Assembly: GCF_022818495.1 (NCBI RefSeq)
Contig: NZ_CP089291.1
Location: 3,799,501 to 3,863,500, forward strand
DNA: 64,000 bases
Direction of reading: 5' to 3'
Source: Fodinisporobacter ferrooxydans
GTDB taxonomy: Bacteria > Bacillota > Bacilli > Tumebacillales > MYW30-H2
A program made the translations under genes and the position numbers. The notes beneath the pieces are model-generated. The model did no database searches. It saw only the letters and a program-made list of their open reading frames with translations, and had not been told where the DNA came from. This document shows, in pieces, positions 1-8,740 of the stretch. Each line of letters begins with the position of its first letter. The stretch's first letter is position 1.

Positions 1-32
1 GTTTCTCGAATATTTGTTTATCGAATATTTGT

Positions 33-392
33 CTATCGCATATCGTGGCCTTGCGAACCGAAAGGCTTGGGACCTGCCGGAACTCCTTCAAACACCAGCA
101 TCCAGCCGTTTTCCGCACGGTACATGCGCATATCTGCCTTGTCATCCATCATGAGCATCTGGAATAAATTCATATCTGTTTTCATAAAAGGGCTTAAATA
201 CTCATCGTGAATCCGCAAATTTAAAATTCGGTATTTATCTTCCTGGCGGACCAGAATTCCGTCTTTCACCGCATACTCGGCCACCATTTCTTCCCCTGTC
301 AGTTTGCGATTGCGATGGTGCCGCAAAGATTCATATACGTTGCGGGCAGCTTTTGCTTTCCTGCTTGCTTCCGTTATCAGAACATATTTCAT
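33..392 (-). CDS. Hypothetical protein, 119 aa
   Basis: I do not recognise a family. The protein is soluble and charged, with a basic N-terminal helix beginning MKYVLITEAS, a middle containing LNLRIHDEYLSPF, and a C-terminal half (MYRAENGWMLVFEGV) that could be two beta strands. There is no signal peptide or membrane segment. The frame stays open 19 codons further upstream, but I chose the internal ATG because GAGGGA lies 8 bases before it. It follows a minus-strand terminator at about 500, so it probably has its own promoter. The function cannot be inferred. Confidence 0.6.
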   Translation of the reverse strand: MKYVLITEASRKAKAARNVYESLRHHRNRKLTGEEMVAEYAVKDGILVRQEDKYRILNLRIHDEYLSPFMKTDMNLFQMLMMDDKADMRMYRAENGWMLVFEGVPAGPKPFGSQGHDMR

Positions 393-489
393 GTTTCTAT
401 CCCTCTTTATCCCTGTATCAAACCTGTTTGAAATCCCCACTCTGATCAATCAAATCATTGTCATGAAGTTTTCAACCCTATCATAGCAT

Positions 490-511
490 AAAAAAAGCCC
501 GTGTGGCGGGC
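490..511 (-). terminator. Rho-independent terminator, minus strand
   Basis: On the minus strand GCCCG-loop-CGGGC is followed by seven T residues. It lies downstream of the small minus-strand genes at 821-1428 and upstream of the gene at 33-392. A transcript ending here would run antisense through the plus-strand gene at 596-787. Confidence 0.6.
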
Positions 512-595
512 ATCCAAATCAAATATCAATCCGAATAACACGGATCGATTCGTTTCATACAATAGGAATATACAGAAACTCCGGAGGTGAGTCAT

Positions 596-787
596 GTGTT
601 TGAAAAACTCATACAAGAAAAGCAAAAAGTTGACATTATGTATGCAAAAGGAACCGATTACGATTTTTTTATCGGAATCATTACAGAGTTCGATTCTACG
701 AGTGGCCTGATTCGTATTACATGCAAAGATCAAGAATATATACTGCCTCTTGCATCCATTCGGCGCATTCGAATTATCACAAATTAA
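596..787 (+). CDS. Small beta-rich protein, 63 aa, possibly Sm/LSM-like
   Basis: The reading frame begins with GTG at 596, eight bases after a strong GGAGG. An in-frame GTG at 587 overlaps that GGAGG and is less likely. The protein alternates hydrophobic and charged residues in short beta-strand patterns (DFFIGIITEFD, LIRITCKDQEYILPL, ASIRRIRII). This resembles the small SH3/LSM-like barrels such as DUF2642 proteins of Bacillales. The fold assignment is by pattern only and the function is unknown. It is flanked by minus-strand genes. Confidence 0.5.
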   Translation: MFEKLIQEKQKVDIMYAKGTDYDFFIGIITEFDSTSGLIRITCKDQEYILPLASIRRIRIITN

Positions 788-820
788 CGGCTTGGCACAA
801 GAAGGGTCAATAAAGGTCAA

Positions 821-1045
821 TTACACGTCCGACGCGTCTGATGATTCATGTATCGTTGATAAATAGGGATATGCAATGGTTTTTTCAAAAATACTTTTAA
901 TTTCCTCAAATACTTGTTTGTTCGATTTCCCGCAATATCCTTCACTGGCAAGAATGGCAAATAAAGTTGCAAGCAGATCTTTCGCTTCTTCTTCTTTCAT
1001 TTCATTCACACGTTTTGTAATTTCTTCAAATAGTTTTTTGCTCAT
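821..1045 (-). CDS. Small helical hypothetical protein, 74 aa
   Basis: Starts at MSKKLFEEITKRV, with GAGGTG about 12 bases upstream. The protein is almost entirely predicted amphipathic helix, rich in Glu and Lys (VNEMKEEEAKDLLATLF, QVFEEIKSIFEKT), with an acidic tail. No family is recognised. Its start overlaps the end of a possible 66-codon frame (1026-1226) by 20 bases, and that frame in turn follows a 57-codon frame closely. The three may form a small co-translated unit. Confidence 0.5.
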   Translation of the reverse strand: MSKKLFEEITKRVNEMKEEEAKDLLATLFAILASEGYCGKSNKQVFEEIKSIFEKTIAYPYLSTIHESSDASDV

Positions 1046-1226
1046 TTGCCTGACACACCTCAACGTATGATAAAGTATATAGAAAAAGACTATGGGTGTA
1101 TCCATTTCGTTCGTCATCTGGAAAATTTTTTCGATACACCCGCTTCTCATCAGCATCTCTCCCCACCGTAAAGATGCCATGCTTTCCCATAAGCACGGAA
1201 AGCGCCCGTCCGTCAGCCCCAATCAT
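1026..1226 (-). CDS. Possible small ORF, 66 aa
   Basis: The ATG at 1226 has AGGA six bases upstream. The product begins MIGADGRALSVLMGKHG and has a plausible protein-like composition, though no family is recognised. The frame extends further upstream, overlapping the 57-codon gene. It sits 28 bases after that gene and overlaps the next by 20 bases, so coupled translation is possible. It could equally be a chance frame; only conservation in relatives would settle it. Confidence 0.35.
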   Translation of the reverse strand: MIGADGRALSVLMGKHGIFTVGRDADEKRVYRKNFPDDERNGYTHSLFLYTLSYVEVCQANEQKTI

Positions 1227-1254
1227 CTTTATCCTTTTATCGGAAATGAGACAA

Positions 1255-1428
1255 TCAATGGTGCTCTCGATAAAATTCCTGCAGCAATTGTCCATCTCTC
1301 CACATTTCAACCTTGTAAAATTTTTCTTCATTCAAATATACTTTGACCACTTCATAATCTGTACCAATATACTCATTCCAGATAACAGTTCCTTCTAGCT
1401 GATCGTCCAAAAAAACAACCGCATACAT
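1255..1428 (-). CDS. Small hypothetical protein, 57 aa
   Basis: A complete frame from ATG 1428 to TGA 1255, read directly from the sequence. The product begins MYAVVFLDDQLEG, continues with VIWNEYIGTDYEVVKVYLN and ends EFYREHH. Its alternation of aromatic and acidic residues suggests a small beta-rich domain. There is no signal peptide. The ribosome-binding site is weak (AGGGTG lies rather far upstream). It is the first of three closely spaced small minus-strand frames. The function is unknown. Confidence 0.5.
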   Translation of the reverse strand: MYAVVFLDDQLEGTVIWNEYIGTDYEVVKVYLNEEKFYKVEMWRDGQLLQEFYREHH

Positions 1429-1665
1429 GATCACTTTACATTCACCCTTACTCTACAATATTCATAAACTAATAGAATCGCTATAAACGAAAGTCATTCC
1501 TATGAGAGTATTGCAGACAAACAGGCTTGCCAATGTGTGTACGTAAACCGAATCCAAATATCAGAATAGGCTATGGCGTAAAAATACGGAGACTAGGTAA
1601 ATGCCCTTCCAGATAAAAACCTAAAACATAAGATATTTCATCTAACCTAGAAGGGAGAAATGATT

Positions 1666-1773
1666 ATGTTCGGTACATTTGGCGGATATACACATTGGGC
1701 GATCGTATTCTTAATCATCTTCGTGCTGTTTTTCTTGTTAGTCCCTGGTGCAATGGGAGCAGGCGCTGCTTAA
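1666..1773 (+). CDS. YjcZ-like small hydrophobic peptide, 35 aa
   Basis: The ATG at 1666 has an excellent AAGGGAGAA upstream. The peptide begins MFGTFGGYTHWAIVFLI, forms one membrane helix ending near LLVPG, and finishes GAGAA. Its Gly-rich start and single helix resemble the YjcZ/YrkB-type short sporulation membrane peptides of Bacillales, though the match is to the general style rather than a diagnostic motif. It is a single gene followed by a hairpin terminator. A role in the spore coat or membrane is inferred from family resemblance only. Confidence 0.65.
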   Translation: MFGTFGGYTHWAIVFLIIFVLFFLLVPGAMGAGAA

Positions 1774-1802
1774 CTTGTTAATGGAATAGCGAAAAAGAAA
1801 AA

Positions 1803-1831
1803 GACCAGCCAGTTTGCCTAACTGGTTGGTC
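1803..1831 (+). terminator. Terminator after the YjcZ-like peptide
   Basis: A 12-bp stem, GACCAGCCAGTT pairing with AACTGGTTGGTC with one G-U pair, and a short loop. It begins 30 bases after the stop codon and is followed by a weak T-rich stretch. Confidence 0.65.
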
Positions 1832-1911
1832 TCTTGTCAAACGCATTCAAATCGGCTTTTTTCCAATACAACCATTCAATGTCAGAAAGCAAATTCATTC
1901 TAAATTCCGCT

Positions 1912-2244
1912 TTATGACTTCATCGTATAAATCAAGTGCGGAGGATTGTCTTTATTCAAGACGACTTCAACCGTTTTATGAGAGGTATCCCCTTTTACCT
2001 CGTATACTTTATCGCCGCTTTGCGTTTCGCCAATTTCTTTTTGATCCGTTTGAATGTTTTTAAATTCAGCCGTACCTGCAAATGTGTACGTATGCTTTTC
2101 TGTACTTAGCGTCTGGTAATTTTGTGATAGAATATATATTTCATTTGCCGATATCGTCTTTTTGAAAAATAAACCCTTGACAGCAAATACCGCTGCAATC
2201 AGCAAGGCTAAAGAAATCACGATGTTAAGATATTTTTTTCTCAT
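1912..2244 (-). CDS. Membrane-anchored hypothetical protein, 110 aa
   Basis: Starts MRKKYLNIVISLALLIAAVF, a positively charged end followed by one hydrophobic helix (about residues 5-27). This could be an uncleaved signal anchor, as no lipobox cysteine is seen. The remaining 80 residues are outside the membrane by prediction and contain beta-type segments (KHTYTFAGTAEFKNIQ, GDKVYEVKGD, KTVEVVLNKDNPPHLIYTM). No family is recognised. AAGGAG lies close upstream of the ATG. It stands alone between a plus-strand terminator and an intergenic region. Confidence 0.6.
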   Translation of the reverse strand: MRKKYLNIVISLALLIAAVFAVKGLFFKKTISANEIYILSQNYQTLSTEKHTYTFAGTAEFKNIQTDQKEIGETQSGDKVYEVKGDTSHKTVEVVLNKDNPPHLIYTMKS

Positions 2245-2446
2245 CTGCGTCCCTTCTCCTTATTTTTTCATGTATCCATGGAATTCATCCATTCCAATCG
2301 CCAGTTTGCCACTGTTGACGAATTACAATCATATCCGAAATGCATGAATAAATCAAGATTTGAAGAATGCTATGTATAAATCTTTTGATGTTCGGTCATA
2401 TTAGGAAAGACGGAAACAAACTTCCTCATGGCTGGGGGGATGTGTG

Positions 2447-2530
2447 ATGAACACGTCAAGTGGAATTGACACATTTTTAACGGCTAAAGAAACTGGAGGG
2501 GTGTGCCTTGACACATTCAAATGTTTCTGA
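2447..2530 (+). CDS. Possible 27-aa peptide gene
   Basis: ATG at 2447 follows a GGGGGG Shine-Dalgarno-like run at 7 bases. The frame encodes MNTSSGIDTFLTAKETGG, then VCLDTFKCF and a stop. A strong hairpin terminator with a T-run begins 20 bases after the stop. The compact SD-ORF-terminator layout argues for a real small transcript. The peptide contains two Asp-Thr-Phe units, mirrored in the DNA by two copies of TTGACACATT. The function is unknown; it may instead be a non-coding RNA. Confidence 0.35.
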   Translation: MNTSSGIDTFLTAKETGGVCLDTFKCF

Positions 2531-2550
2531 AGAAGTCGCACCGTCAACAT

Positions 2551-2575
2551 AAAAGAGCCCGCGAATGGGCTCTTT
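2551..2575. terminator. Bidirectional terminator
   Basis: AGAGCCC-GCGAAT-GGGCTCT flanked by A-run and T-run. It can serve both the giant minus-strand gene ending at 2597 and the small plus-strand frame ending at 2530. Confidence 0.8.
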
Positions 2576-2596
2576 TTGTGTGTGCCATTTTTGGCG

Positions 2597-5500
2597 CTAG
2601 CATTCTGGCTGGTTTGCACCAATCGCAATCCAAGATAAAAAGCCGTTTATTTCTTCAAAATTTTTCCTTCGAGATACTGTAATGGTTGCCGCTTCTTGCG
2701 TTTGCCCTTTCAATACTGCATAACAATTCGGATGATTCGTCATCGCAACAATCACATAATTTGAACTTGCAAACGGTTCTGCAAATTCAATCGCAACATC
2801 CCTCGATTCCGCCATATTCGGAATCTGAAATGGCGTCACGCCGAATTTCTGCAGAGGGTTTACGTTTACGATTGCTTTTGTAGTTGGAACCGGCATTGTT
2901 TCGTCAACGGCTGAAAGGTATGGTTCATTCGACGAAAGCAGCTTCACATCTGTCTCTTTCTGAGAATACTTGAGTATGGACAAACATTCAGGATCCAAAT
3001 GATAGGGTTTGATCGCACCTGGGCTTATATGTGCCGATTGAATCGCTTCCGGCTGAATGTGTTTGGCATCAATAATCTCTTTGCTTAATTTTTCACTCGT
3101 AATGCTGCGAGGCGCAAGTTTGGTGTTCGTGATCAATTCGTCCTGCAAATGATTTGTCGAGATTGCAAATCTTTGAATATGCTGTTCGCAAATGCTGTTC
3201 TGTTTTAATTTTTCACCTGAAATCGACTCATCCGTCAAATGTTCCGTCAAAATCGAATCAGGTTTCAACTTCGAACCGTCGATCGCGCAATCTGCAAATT
3301 TTTCCGATGTTATGGAACCTTCTTGCAGATGATGTCCGCCTACCGCTCCTGTGTTGATATGATCGCTTTGGATCGCGTTTGCCTGAATATGCCTGCTGCC
3401 AATCGCTGCATCCGTTACATGATTTGTTGTTACAGCATCGTCCTTTATGTGACAAGCTTGAATAACGGCAGGCTGCAATTTTTCACTTGTGATACAATTG
3501 TCCAGCAAATGCTCTGACGTGACCGACACAGCCTTAAGTTTTTGCCCGTCTACCGACTGATCCGCCAATTTGCTGGTTGTAACTGAAACATCTGCGAGAT
3601 GTTCCGTTCGAATCGCTTCTGCTTTTAGATGTTTTGCTTCGACAGCCTCTGTTTGAATGTGTCTGCCCGTAACGGCCTCTGTACTTAGCTTGTCGCTTGT
3701 TACGGATTTTGCGGCAAGTTTTGTGTTTGTCACCGATTCATCTTGAAGTTTGGCTTCCGATACAGATTGATCCTGCAAATGTTCTTCGGTTACCGATCCG
3801 CTGTCAATATGGCTTGCTTGGATCGCCTGATCCGCTATCTTTCCTGCTGTTACGATTCCATCTGCCAAATGATGTTTTTTTATTGCCTCGTCCGCAATTT
3901 TTGATGATTGTATCGACTGGTCTGCCAGCTTTTCCGGAGTAATGGAAAAGTCTTGTATTTTATCCGTTGTAATCCCTTGATTTTGTATGTGCTGCGTTTT
4001 GACTGCTTCCGTCTGTAAATGCAGATCCGTGATTGATTCGGCAGCAATATGTTTGCCTGTGATGGCAAACTGACTGATTTTATCACTCGTTACAGATTCT
4101 GCAGCAAGTTTTTCTGTAACGACAGAACCATTTTGAAAGTGATCCGTTGTAATGATCTGTGGCTGAAAATGTTCCGGTCCAATCGAGTATTGTTGAATGT
4201 GATGTGCCTGTATTGCGGCATCTGCGATTTTTTCACCCGAAATGGCTCCATTCGACAGATGCTGCTGTTTGATTGATTCGTTGGCTAATTTGGAAGATGT
4301 AATGACTTGATCCGCGAGCTTTTCACTTGTAACGGAAAAATCGATCAATTTATCTGTTGATACAGATTCTGAGGCCAGTTTTGCCGTTGTAATCACATGA
4401 TCATTCAGATGCATCGTTTGAACGGCCCGTTCTTTTAAGTGTGCCAAACCAACGGATGCTTCTTGAATCTGTTCTTCTCCAACTGAATTTGCGTCCAACT
4501 GTTTATTTGTGATTGCACGATCTTGGATATGCCGGGTCTGTATGGCTTGCTCGCGAATATGATCAGATGCAATCGCGTGATCGGATAGATGCCATGTTTC
4601 GATGGAACCCGTTTGAAGTTTTTCTGCTGTAATGGATCCGTCTGCGATATGTCTCGTGTGAATGGCATGTTCCCGAATGTTGTCTGAATCAATTGCGTGT
4701 TTTGACAAATGTTCAAAGTGTACGGATTCCGGCGCCAATTGACTTGCTCCGACTGACCCCCGTGCCAAATGTTCCGTTCTGACTGCTTCATCTTGGATAT
4801 GTTGTGTTCCGACCGCTTGATTCGTCAGGTGTTCATGCCGCACCGAATCTTTCGCCAATTTTTCCGCCCGTACAGCCTGATCTGCCAATTGCTCTACACC
4901 GACAGACGCATTGGCAAGATGCTCCGCTTGCACAGCTTTTTTTGCAATATGCTCGGAATCTATGCTGTTTGGGCATAAATGTTGGGATTGAACCGATTTA
5001 TTTTGAATATGCGCGCCATTGATGGAAGCTTCCAAAATTTTTTCCGAAGTAATGGATCGTTCTTGCAAAAGCTTGTTTGTTATTGCTTTTTCTTGAATGT
5101 GATCCGTCTGAATCGCATGATGTACAATGTGTTTCGCTTCTACAGTTGATCGTGAAATCTTTTCGCCGGTTACGGAAGCATCGGCAAGATTATGTTGGTG
5201 GACAGCCGAGATGGCCAATTTCTCCATTGTTACGGATAAATTATCCAGTTTATCTGTAGTTATGGCGAGATTGTCAATTTTATCAGACGTGATTGTCAAA
5301 TCGGCAAGATGATAATTTTTCACTGACTCCATGGCTAATTTTTCATCTGTAACAGCGAAATCCGCCAATTTCTCTGTTGTAACGGTTTGATTGCCGATAT
5401 GCTTTGTTTCGATCACAGACAAAACGAGATGATCAGATGTTACAGAATGATTGGCGATATGATGTGAACGAACCGCCTGCTCGTTTAAATGATAATTTGT

Positions 5501-6598
5501 TATTGACAAAGGCTTTAACTGTTCGGTACCCACTGATTGTTCCGCCAACTTTTCCTCTGTTACCGCAGCATCTCTCAACTTCTCTGTGGTAACCGCTCCT
5601 TCGCCGATCTTTGCCGTAACGATGCAGCCGTGTTCCAAATGGTTTGCCTGGATGGTTCCGCTTCGAATCTTATTCCCTGTCACCGCTTGGTCTTGAATGA
5701 GTTCTGTTGTAACCACTTCTTTGTGAAGATGCTTCGATTCGATCGCTCCCTCGGCGATTTTGGCTGCGTCTAATATTTTATCCGCTAATTTATCTGATGT
5801 GATGCTGCTGTTTTCCAATTTCGATCCGGATATGGAACGATCCCTGATTTTTCTTCCGGTGATGGCGGAATCGACGAGATGCTCTTCCTCGATGCTCGCA
5901 ACTGCGACCTTCCTTGCCGTGACACTATGATCGGCTAATTTTATCGATTGAATCGCGTAATCCGCTATTGCATCGGTATCTATGCTGTCCTGTTTAATTT
6001 TTTCACCGGTAATCGTCCGGTTTGCAATTTTTTCTCCTGTAATCGTTTGATCCACAAGATCATCCGTAAAAATAAACCCGGTTTTCTTCTCTTTTTCTCT
6101 TTCAGATCGAAGCGATTTATGTTGGTCTGGAATTTTATCAGGAATCTTAAATAGCTGTTGATGATCTGCCGCGTCCAAATAGATTTCTGTGTGTTTATTC
6201 GTCGCCCCGATCTCTTTCTTTGTATCTTTTTGTGAATTGGTGCCTTCCACAAGATGAAGCTGCGCCGGCAAATCATGGGAGATGTTTGATTGTTGCCGAT
6301 TGTCAACAACATCCAAGTTGGTTTCCACATCTTTTTTTGTCTCTTTGCTCTCTTCCTTTGCTGCTTTTTGCGCAAGATTCGAACCAGCCACAAGATTCAA
6401 CTGCTCTTGCTTTTTGCTTTCAAAACTTTCCTGTTCGTCCTCTTCGTCAAAATCGTCATCCGCATCTTCCAATTCATTCTCTATCTCTGCAGTCAACCAT
6501 TCCGCCAACGACGGTTGATTCGTTTTTTTCGGCATGCGTTTGGCAATCGAACCGGATTTCCGTTTTTTCTTTTGCAACACACTTCTCATCCTTCCCAT
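2597..6598 (-). CDS. Giant decapeptide-repeat fibre-like protein with WIAG-type tail, 1333 aa
   Basis: Three parts are visible. Residues 1-184 form a charged, low-complexity head: a basic start with KKKRKSG, then an acidic stretch around 40-60, with no signal peptide. Residues 185-1204 are 102 consecutive ten-residue repeats of the type [AS]-[IV]-x-[TS]-x-[KH]-[LI]-x-x-x (for example SVTSDKLADQ-like units). Register is kept from first to last with no net insertion. Residues 1205-1333 form a beta-type tail containing YVIVAMTNHPNC and ending WIAIGANQPEC, which matches the WIAG-tail proteins known in Paenibacillus and relatives. The tail resembles tail-fibre/H-lectin C-terminal domains. The start is uncertain: GGAAGG sits 9 bases before an in-frame GTG at 6580, so the protein may be six residues shorter. 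I infer a trimeric surface or spore fibre. The transcript probably includes the preceding NlpC-like gene, 69 bases away. Confidence 0.8.
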   Translation of the reverse strand: MGRMRSVLQKKKRKSGSIAKRMPKKTNQPSLAEWLTAEIENELEDADDDFDEEDEQESFESKKQEQLNLVAGSNLAQKAAKEESKETKKDVETNLDVVDNRQQSNISHDLPAQLHLVEGTNSQKDTKKEIGATNKHTEIYLDAADHQQLFKIPDKIPDQHKSLRSEREKEKKTGFIFTDDLVDQTITGEKIANRTITGEKIKQDSIDTDAIADYAIQSIKLADHSVTARKVAVASIEEEHLVDSAITGRKIRDRSISGSKLENSSITSDKLADKILDAAKIAEGAIESKHLHKEVVTTELIQDQAVTGNKIRSGTIQANHLEHGCIVTAKIGEGAVTTEKLRDAAVTEEKLAEQSVGTEQLKPLSITNYHLNEQAVRSHHIANHSVTSDHLVLSVIETKHIGNQTVTTEKLADFAVTDEKLAMESVKNYHLADLTITSDKIDNLAITTDKLDNLSVTMEKLAISAVHQHNLADASVTGEKISRSTVEAKHIVHHAIQTDHIQEKAITNKLLQERSITSEKILEASINGAHIQNKSVQSQHLCPNSIDSEHIAKKAVQAEHLANASVGVEQLADQAVRAEKLAKDSVRHEHLTNQAVGTQHIQDEAVRTEHLARGSVGASQLAPESVHFEHLSKHAIDSDNIREHAIHTRHIADGSITAEKLQTGSIETWHLSDHAIASDHIREQAIQTRHIQDRAITNKQLDANSVGEEQIQEASVGLAHLKERAVQTMHLNDHVITTAKLASESVSTDKLIDFSVTSEKLADQVITSSKLANESIKQQHLSNGAISGEKIADAAIQAHHIQQYSIGPEHFQPQIITTDHFQNGSVVTEKLAAESVTSDKISQFAITGKHIAAESITDLHLQTEAVKTQHIQNQGITTDKIQDFSITPEKLADQSIQSSKIADEAIKKHHLADGIVTAGKIADQAIQASHIDSGSVTEEHLQDQSVSEAKLQDESVTNTKLAAKSVTSDKLSTEAVTGRHIQTEAVEAKHLKAEAIRTEHLADVSVTTSKLADQSVDGQKLKAVSVTSEHLLDNCITSEKLQPAVIQACHIKDDAVTTNHVTDAAIGSRHIQANAIQSDHINTGAVGGHHLQEGSITSEKFADCAIDGSKLKPDSILTEHLTDESISGEKLKQNSICEQHIQRFAISTNHLQDELITNTKLAPRSITSEKLSKEIIDAKHIQPEAIQSAHISPGAIKPYHLDPECLSILKYSQKETDVKLLSSNEPYLSAVDETMPVPTTKAIVNVNPLQKFGVTPFQIPNMAESRDVAIEFAEPFASSNYVIVAMTNHPNCYAVLKGQTQEAATITVSRRKNFEEINGFLSWIAIGANQPEC
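2987..6046 (-). repeat. 102 x 30-bp coding tandem repeats
   Basis: The segment coding residues 185-1204 is exactly 3060 bp, or 102 units of 30 bp. DNA units are strongly diverged from each other at third positions while the decapeptide pattern holds. This implies selection at protein level rather than recent slippage. Confidence 0.85.
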
Positions 6599-6667
6599 AC
6601 ATTTTATCCATGTATGATATTCACCTACCCAGTTCAGGTGTGATTGGGAAGTTATGATTCCATTTCG

Positions 6668-7153
6668 CTAATTCACTTGATGAAAATACTCACTGCCAGC
6701 CAAATCTTCCGGCAGCACTTCGTCTTCCGGCATAGTCAAACCTGCGAATGTATAAGCGTCTCTGACAAACCTTGCGCAAAGAAATCGATAGGATTTCTTC
6801 TGCCTCAGCATATAGTAAAAGAAGCGGGCAAATACATTCGACGTATCGAATGGATTTCTGATATAGGAACGTAAGAAAAACAAAATTCGGCCCTTTTGAA
6901 AATCATTCAATACGTCATTGTAACGATATACATCATATTCTTCCTTGTAAGCGGAAAGAAATCGATAGCACAAGTTTTGCAACCATTGAGCTTCTAAAAC
7001 CCTTCCACAACCGATGTACATCGATACATACTGATATTTGCTTTTTGTGAGCCATTGAATCCATCTGGCTCTGCGAACAAATATCAAATCCCCAAGTTCT
7101 AATTTCAAATTTGCACCACGAACCACTATAAAATCGTCAGCCTGCCATTCCAT
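6668..7153 (-). CDS. NlpC/P60 (YiiX-like) papain-fold protein, 161 aa, probably without catalytic His
   Basis: The pattern GDLIFVRR, then VSMYIGCGRVLEA, then FLCARFVRDAYTFAG matches the circularly permuted NlpC/P60 (YiiX/YebB-like) cysteine hydrolases. In that family the first Gly-Asp starts the barrel, a His precedes the YIG strand, and the Cys heads the last helix. Here the Cys (in LCARF) is kept, but the usual His position reads Tyr in KYQYVSMYIG. The enzyme may therefore be inactive or use another residue. There is no signal peptide, so a cytoplasmic or spore location is likely. It lies directly upstream of the giant repeat protein on the same strand and may be its partner. The family call is good; the substrate is unknown. 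Confidence 0.65.
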   Translation of the reverse strand: MEWQADDFIVVRGANLKLELGDLIFVRRARWIQWLTKSKYQYVSMYIGCGRVLEAQWLQNLCYRFLSAYKEEYDVYRYNDVLNDFQKGRILFFLRSYIRNPFDTSNVFARFFYYMLRQKKSYRFLCARFVRDAYTFAGLTMPEDEVLPEDLAGSEYFHQVN

Positions 7154-7304
7154 ACAATCACACCTCGTAATCAGTATTGGGAATGCTTTTCGGAATTCGT
7201 CTCAGAGTGGTTTGGTACGTATTTGTATAGTAAAAGCATTCGTTAAACTATATGTTTTTATGTGGATTGTCGATATAGCAAATGTACAATTTCCACAAAC
7301 AAGG

Positions 7305-7328
7305 CAAGCCACTCGATTGACTGGCTTG
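7305..7328 (-). terminator. Hairpin downstream of fumC
   Basis: CAAGCCA pairs with TGGCTTG around a 10-base loop, 24 bases past the fumC stop. The T-rich run is clearer on the plus strand than on the minus, so efficiency for fumC is uncertain. Confidence 0.5.
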
Positions 7329-7351
7329 TTTTGTAATTCGTATAACAATTG

Positions 7352-8740
7352 CTACTCCTTAGGATGAATCATCGCCTCCGGTCGAACCATCTGATCAAAC
7401 TCTTGCCCGGTTAATAAGCCGCTTTTTACAGCTGCCGCTTTTAACGTAATGCCTTCTTTATAGGCAAGCTTTGCGATCGTTGCAGCCTTTTCGTACCCGA
7501 TATACGGATTCAGGGCAGTTACCAGCATGAGTGAATCATTCAGGTGACGATTGATGACATCACGATTGGGTTCGATTCCGATGGCGCAATGATCATCAAA
7601 AGATCTCATGGCATCAGCGAGAAGTCTCGCCGATTGAAGAAAATTGTAGATAATCACTGGTTTAAATACGTTTAGTTCAAAGTTGCCCTGGCTCGCAGCA
7701 AATCCGATGGTCATATCATTTCCCAGTACTTGGCAAACAACCATCGTTAACGCTTCACTTTGCGTCGGATTCACTTTCCCCGGCATAATCGAGCTGCCCG
7801 GTTCATTTGCGGGAATCGCAATCTCCCCAATGCCGCAACGAGGGCCGCTGGCAAGCCATCTGACATCATTGGCGATTTTCATCAGATCTGCTGCCAATGC
7901 TTTGAGCGCACCATGGACGTACACGATGTCATCATGGCTTGTCAATGCATGAAACTTATTGGCTGCAGAAACAAATGGTTTGCCTGTTATGGCGCTGATT
8001 TCTTCCGCCGCCATGTTTCCGAATGCCGAATGTGTATTCAGCCCGGTGCCTACAGCGGTTCCCCCGATGGCAAGATCCTTCATCGATTGAACACTTGTTT
8101 GCAACATCTGCTTACATTTCTCTAACATGCGATGCCAGCCGCTGACTTCTTGCCCGAGGGTCAACGGTGTTGCATCTTGTAAATGCGTTCGTCCGATTTT
8201 AATGATATCGTCAAAATCCTCCATCTTTTGGCGGAACGTCTCTTGTAATTTGAACAAGGACGGCAATACCTGGTCTTCGATGGCGAGAACCCCAGCGATG
8301 TGCATGGCGGTAGGAAACGTGTCATTGGAACTTTGCGACATATTCACATCATCGTTAGGATGAATGCGGCTTTGACTGCCGTTTTGTTCCAGCCATTGAT
8401 TTCCCCGGTGTGCAATCACTTCATTGACATTCATGTTGGATTGTGTTCCGCTTCCCGTTTGCCAAACGACAAGCGGGAAATGATCATCAAGTTCGCCGGC
8501 CAAAATTTCTTCCGCCGCTTTTACAATGGCAGTCGCCTTATCCGGTGCGAGTCTGCCCAGCTTTTGATTGGCGAGAGCGGCGCCTTTTTTCAAAATCGCA
8601 AACGCCCGGATCACTTCCAGCGGCATCCGTTCGGTTCCAATCCTAAAATTTTGGCTGCTCCGCTGTGTCTGCGCTCCCCATAATTTGTCAGCCGCTACTT
8701 GAATCTCGCCCATCGTATCGTGTTCCATTCTGTATTGCAT
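7352..8740 (-). CDS. fumC: Class II fumarate hydratase
   Basis: Interconverts fumarate and L-malate in the TCA cycle as a cytoplasmic, iron-free homotetramer. The fumarase/aspartase signature [11 protein letters not shown] is present near residue 320, as are the substrate-binding stretches [12 protein letters not shown] and [10 protein letters not shown] and the catalytic-histidine region [11 protein letters not shown]. The length of 462 residues is normal for the family. I take the ATG at 8740 because GGGGG lies nine bases before it; the ATG at 8749 directly abuts that run. It is divergent from the chemotaxis receptor gene and monocistronic by layout. Confidence 0.96.
   Translation of the reverse strand: MQYRMEHDTMGEIQVAADKLWGAQTQRSSQNFRIGTERMPLEVIRAFAILKKGAALANQKLGRLAPDKATAIVKAAEEILAGELDDHFPLVVWQTGSGTQSNMNVNEVIAHRGNQWLEQNGSQSRIHPNDDVNMSQSSNDTFPTAMHIAGVLAIEDQVLPSLFKLQETFRQKMEDFDDIIKIGRTHLQDATPLTLGQEVSGWHRMLEKCKQMLQTSVQSMKDLAIGGTAVGTGLNTHSAFGNMAAEEISAITGKPFVSAANKFHALTSHDDIVYVHGALKALAADLMKIANDVRWLASGPRCGIGEIAIPANEPGSSIMPGKVNPTQSEALTMVVCQVLGNDMTIGFAASQGNFELNVFKPVIIYNFLQSARLLADAMRSFDDHCAIGIEPNRDVINRHLNDSLMLVTALNPYIGYEKAATIAKLAYKEGITLKAAAVKSGLLTGQEFDQMVRPEAMIHPKE

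Noticed and set aside
2987-6046. 30-bp periodic repeats resembling a CRISPR or minisatellite array
   Set aside because: The periodicity is that of decapeptide codons in a continuous 1333-codon frame. Units are diverged and there are no spacers.
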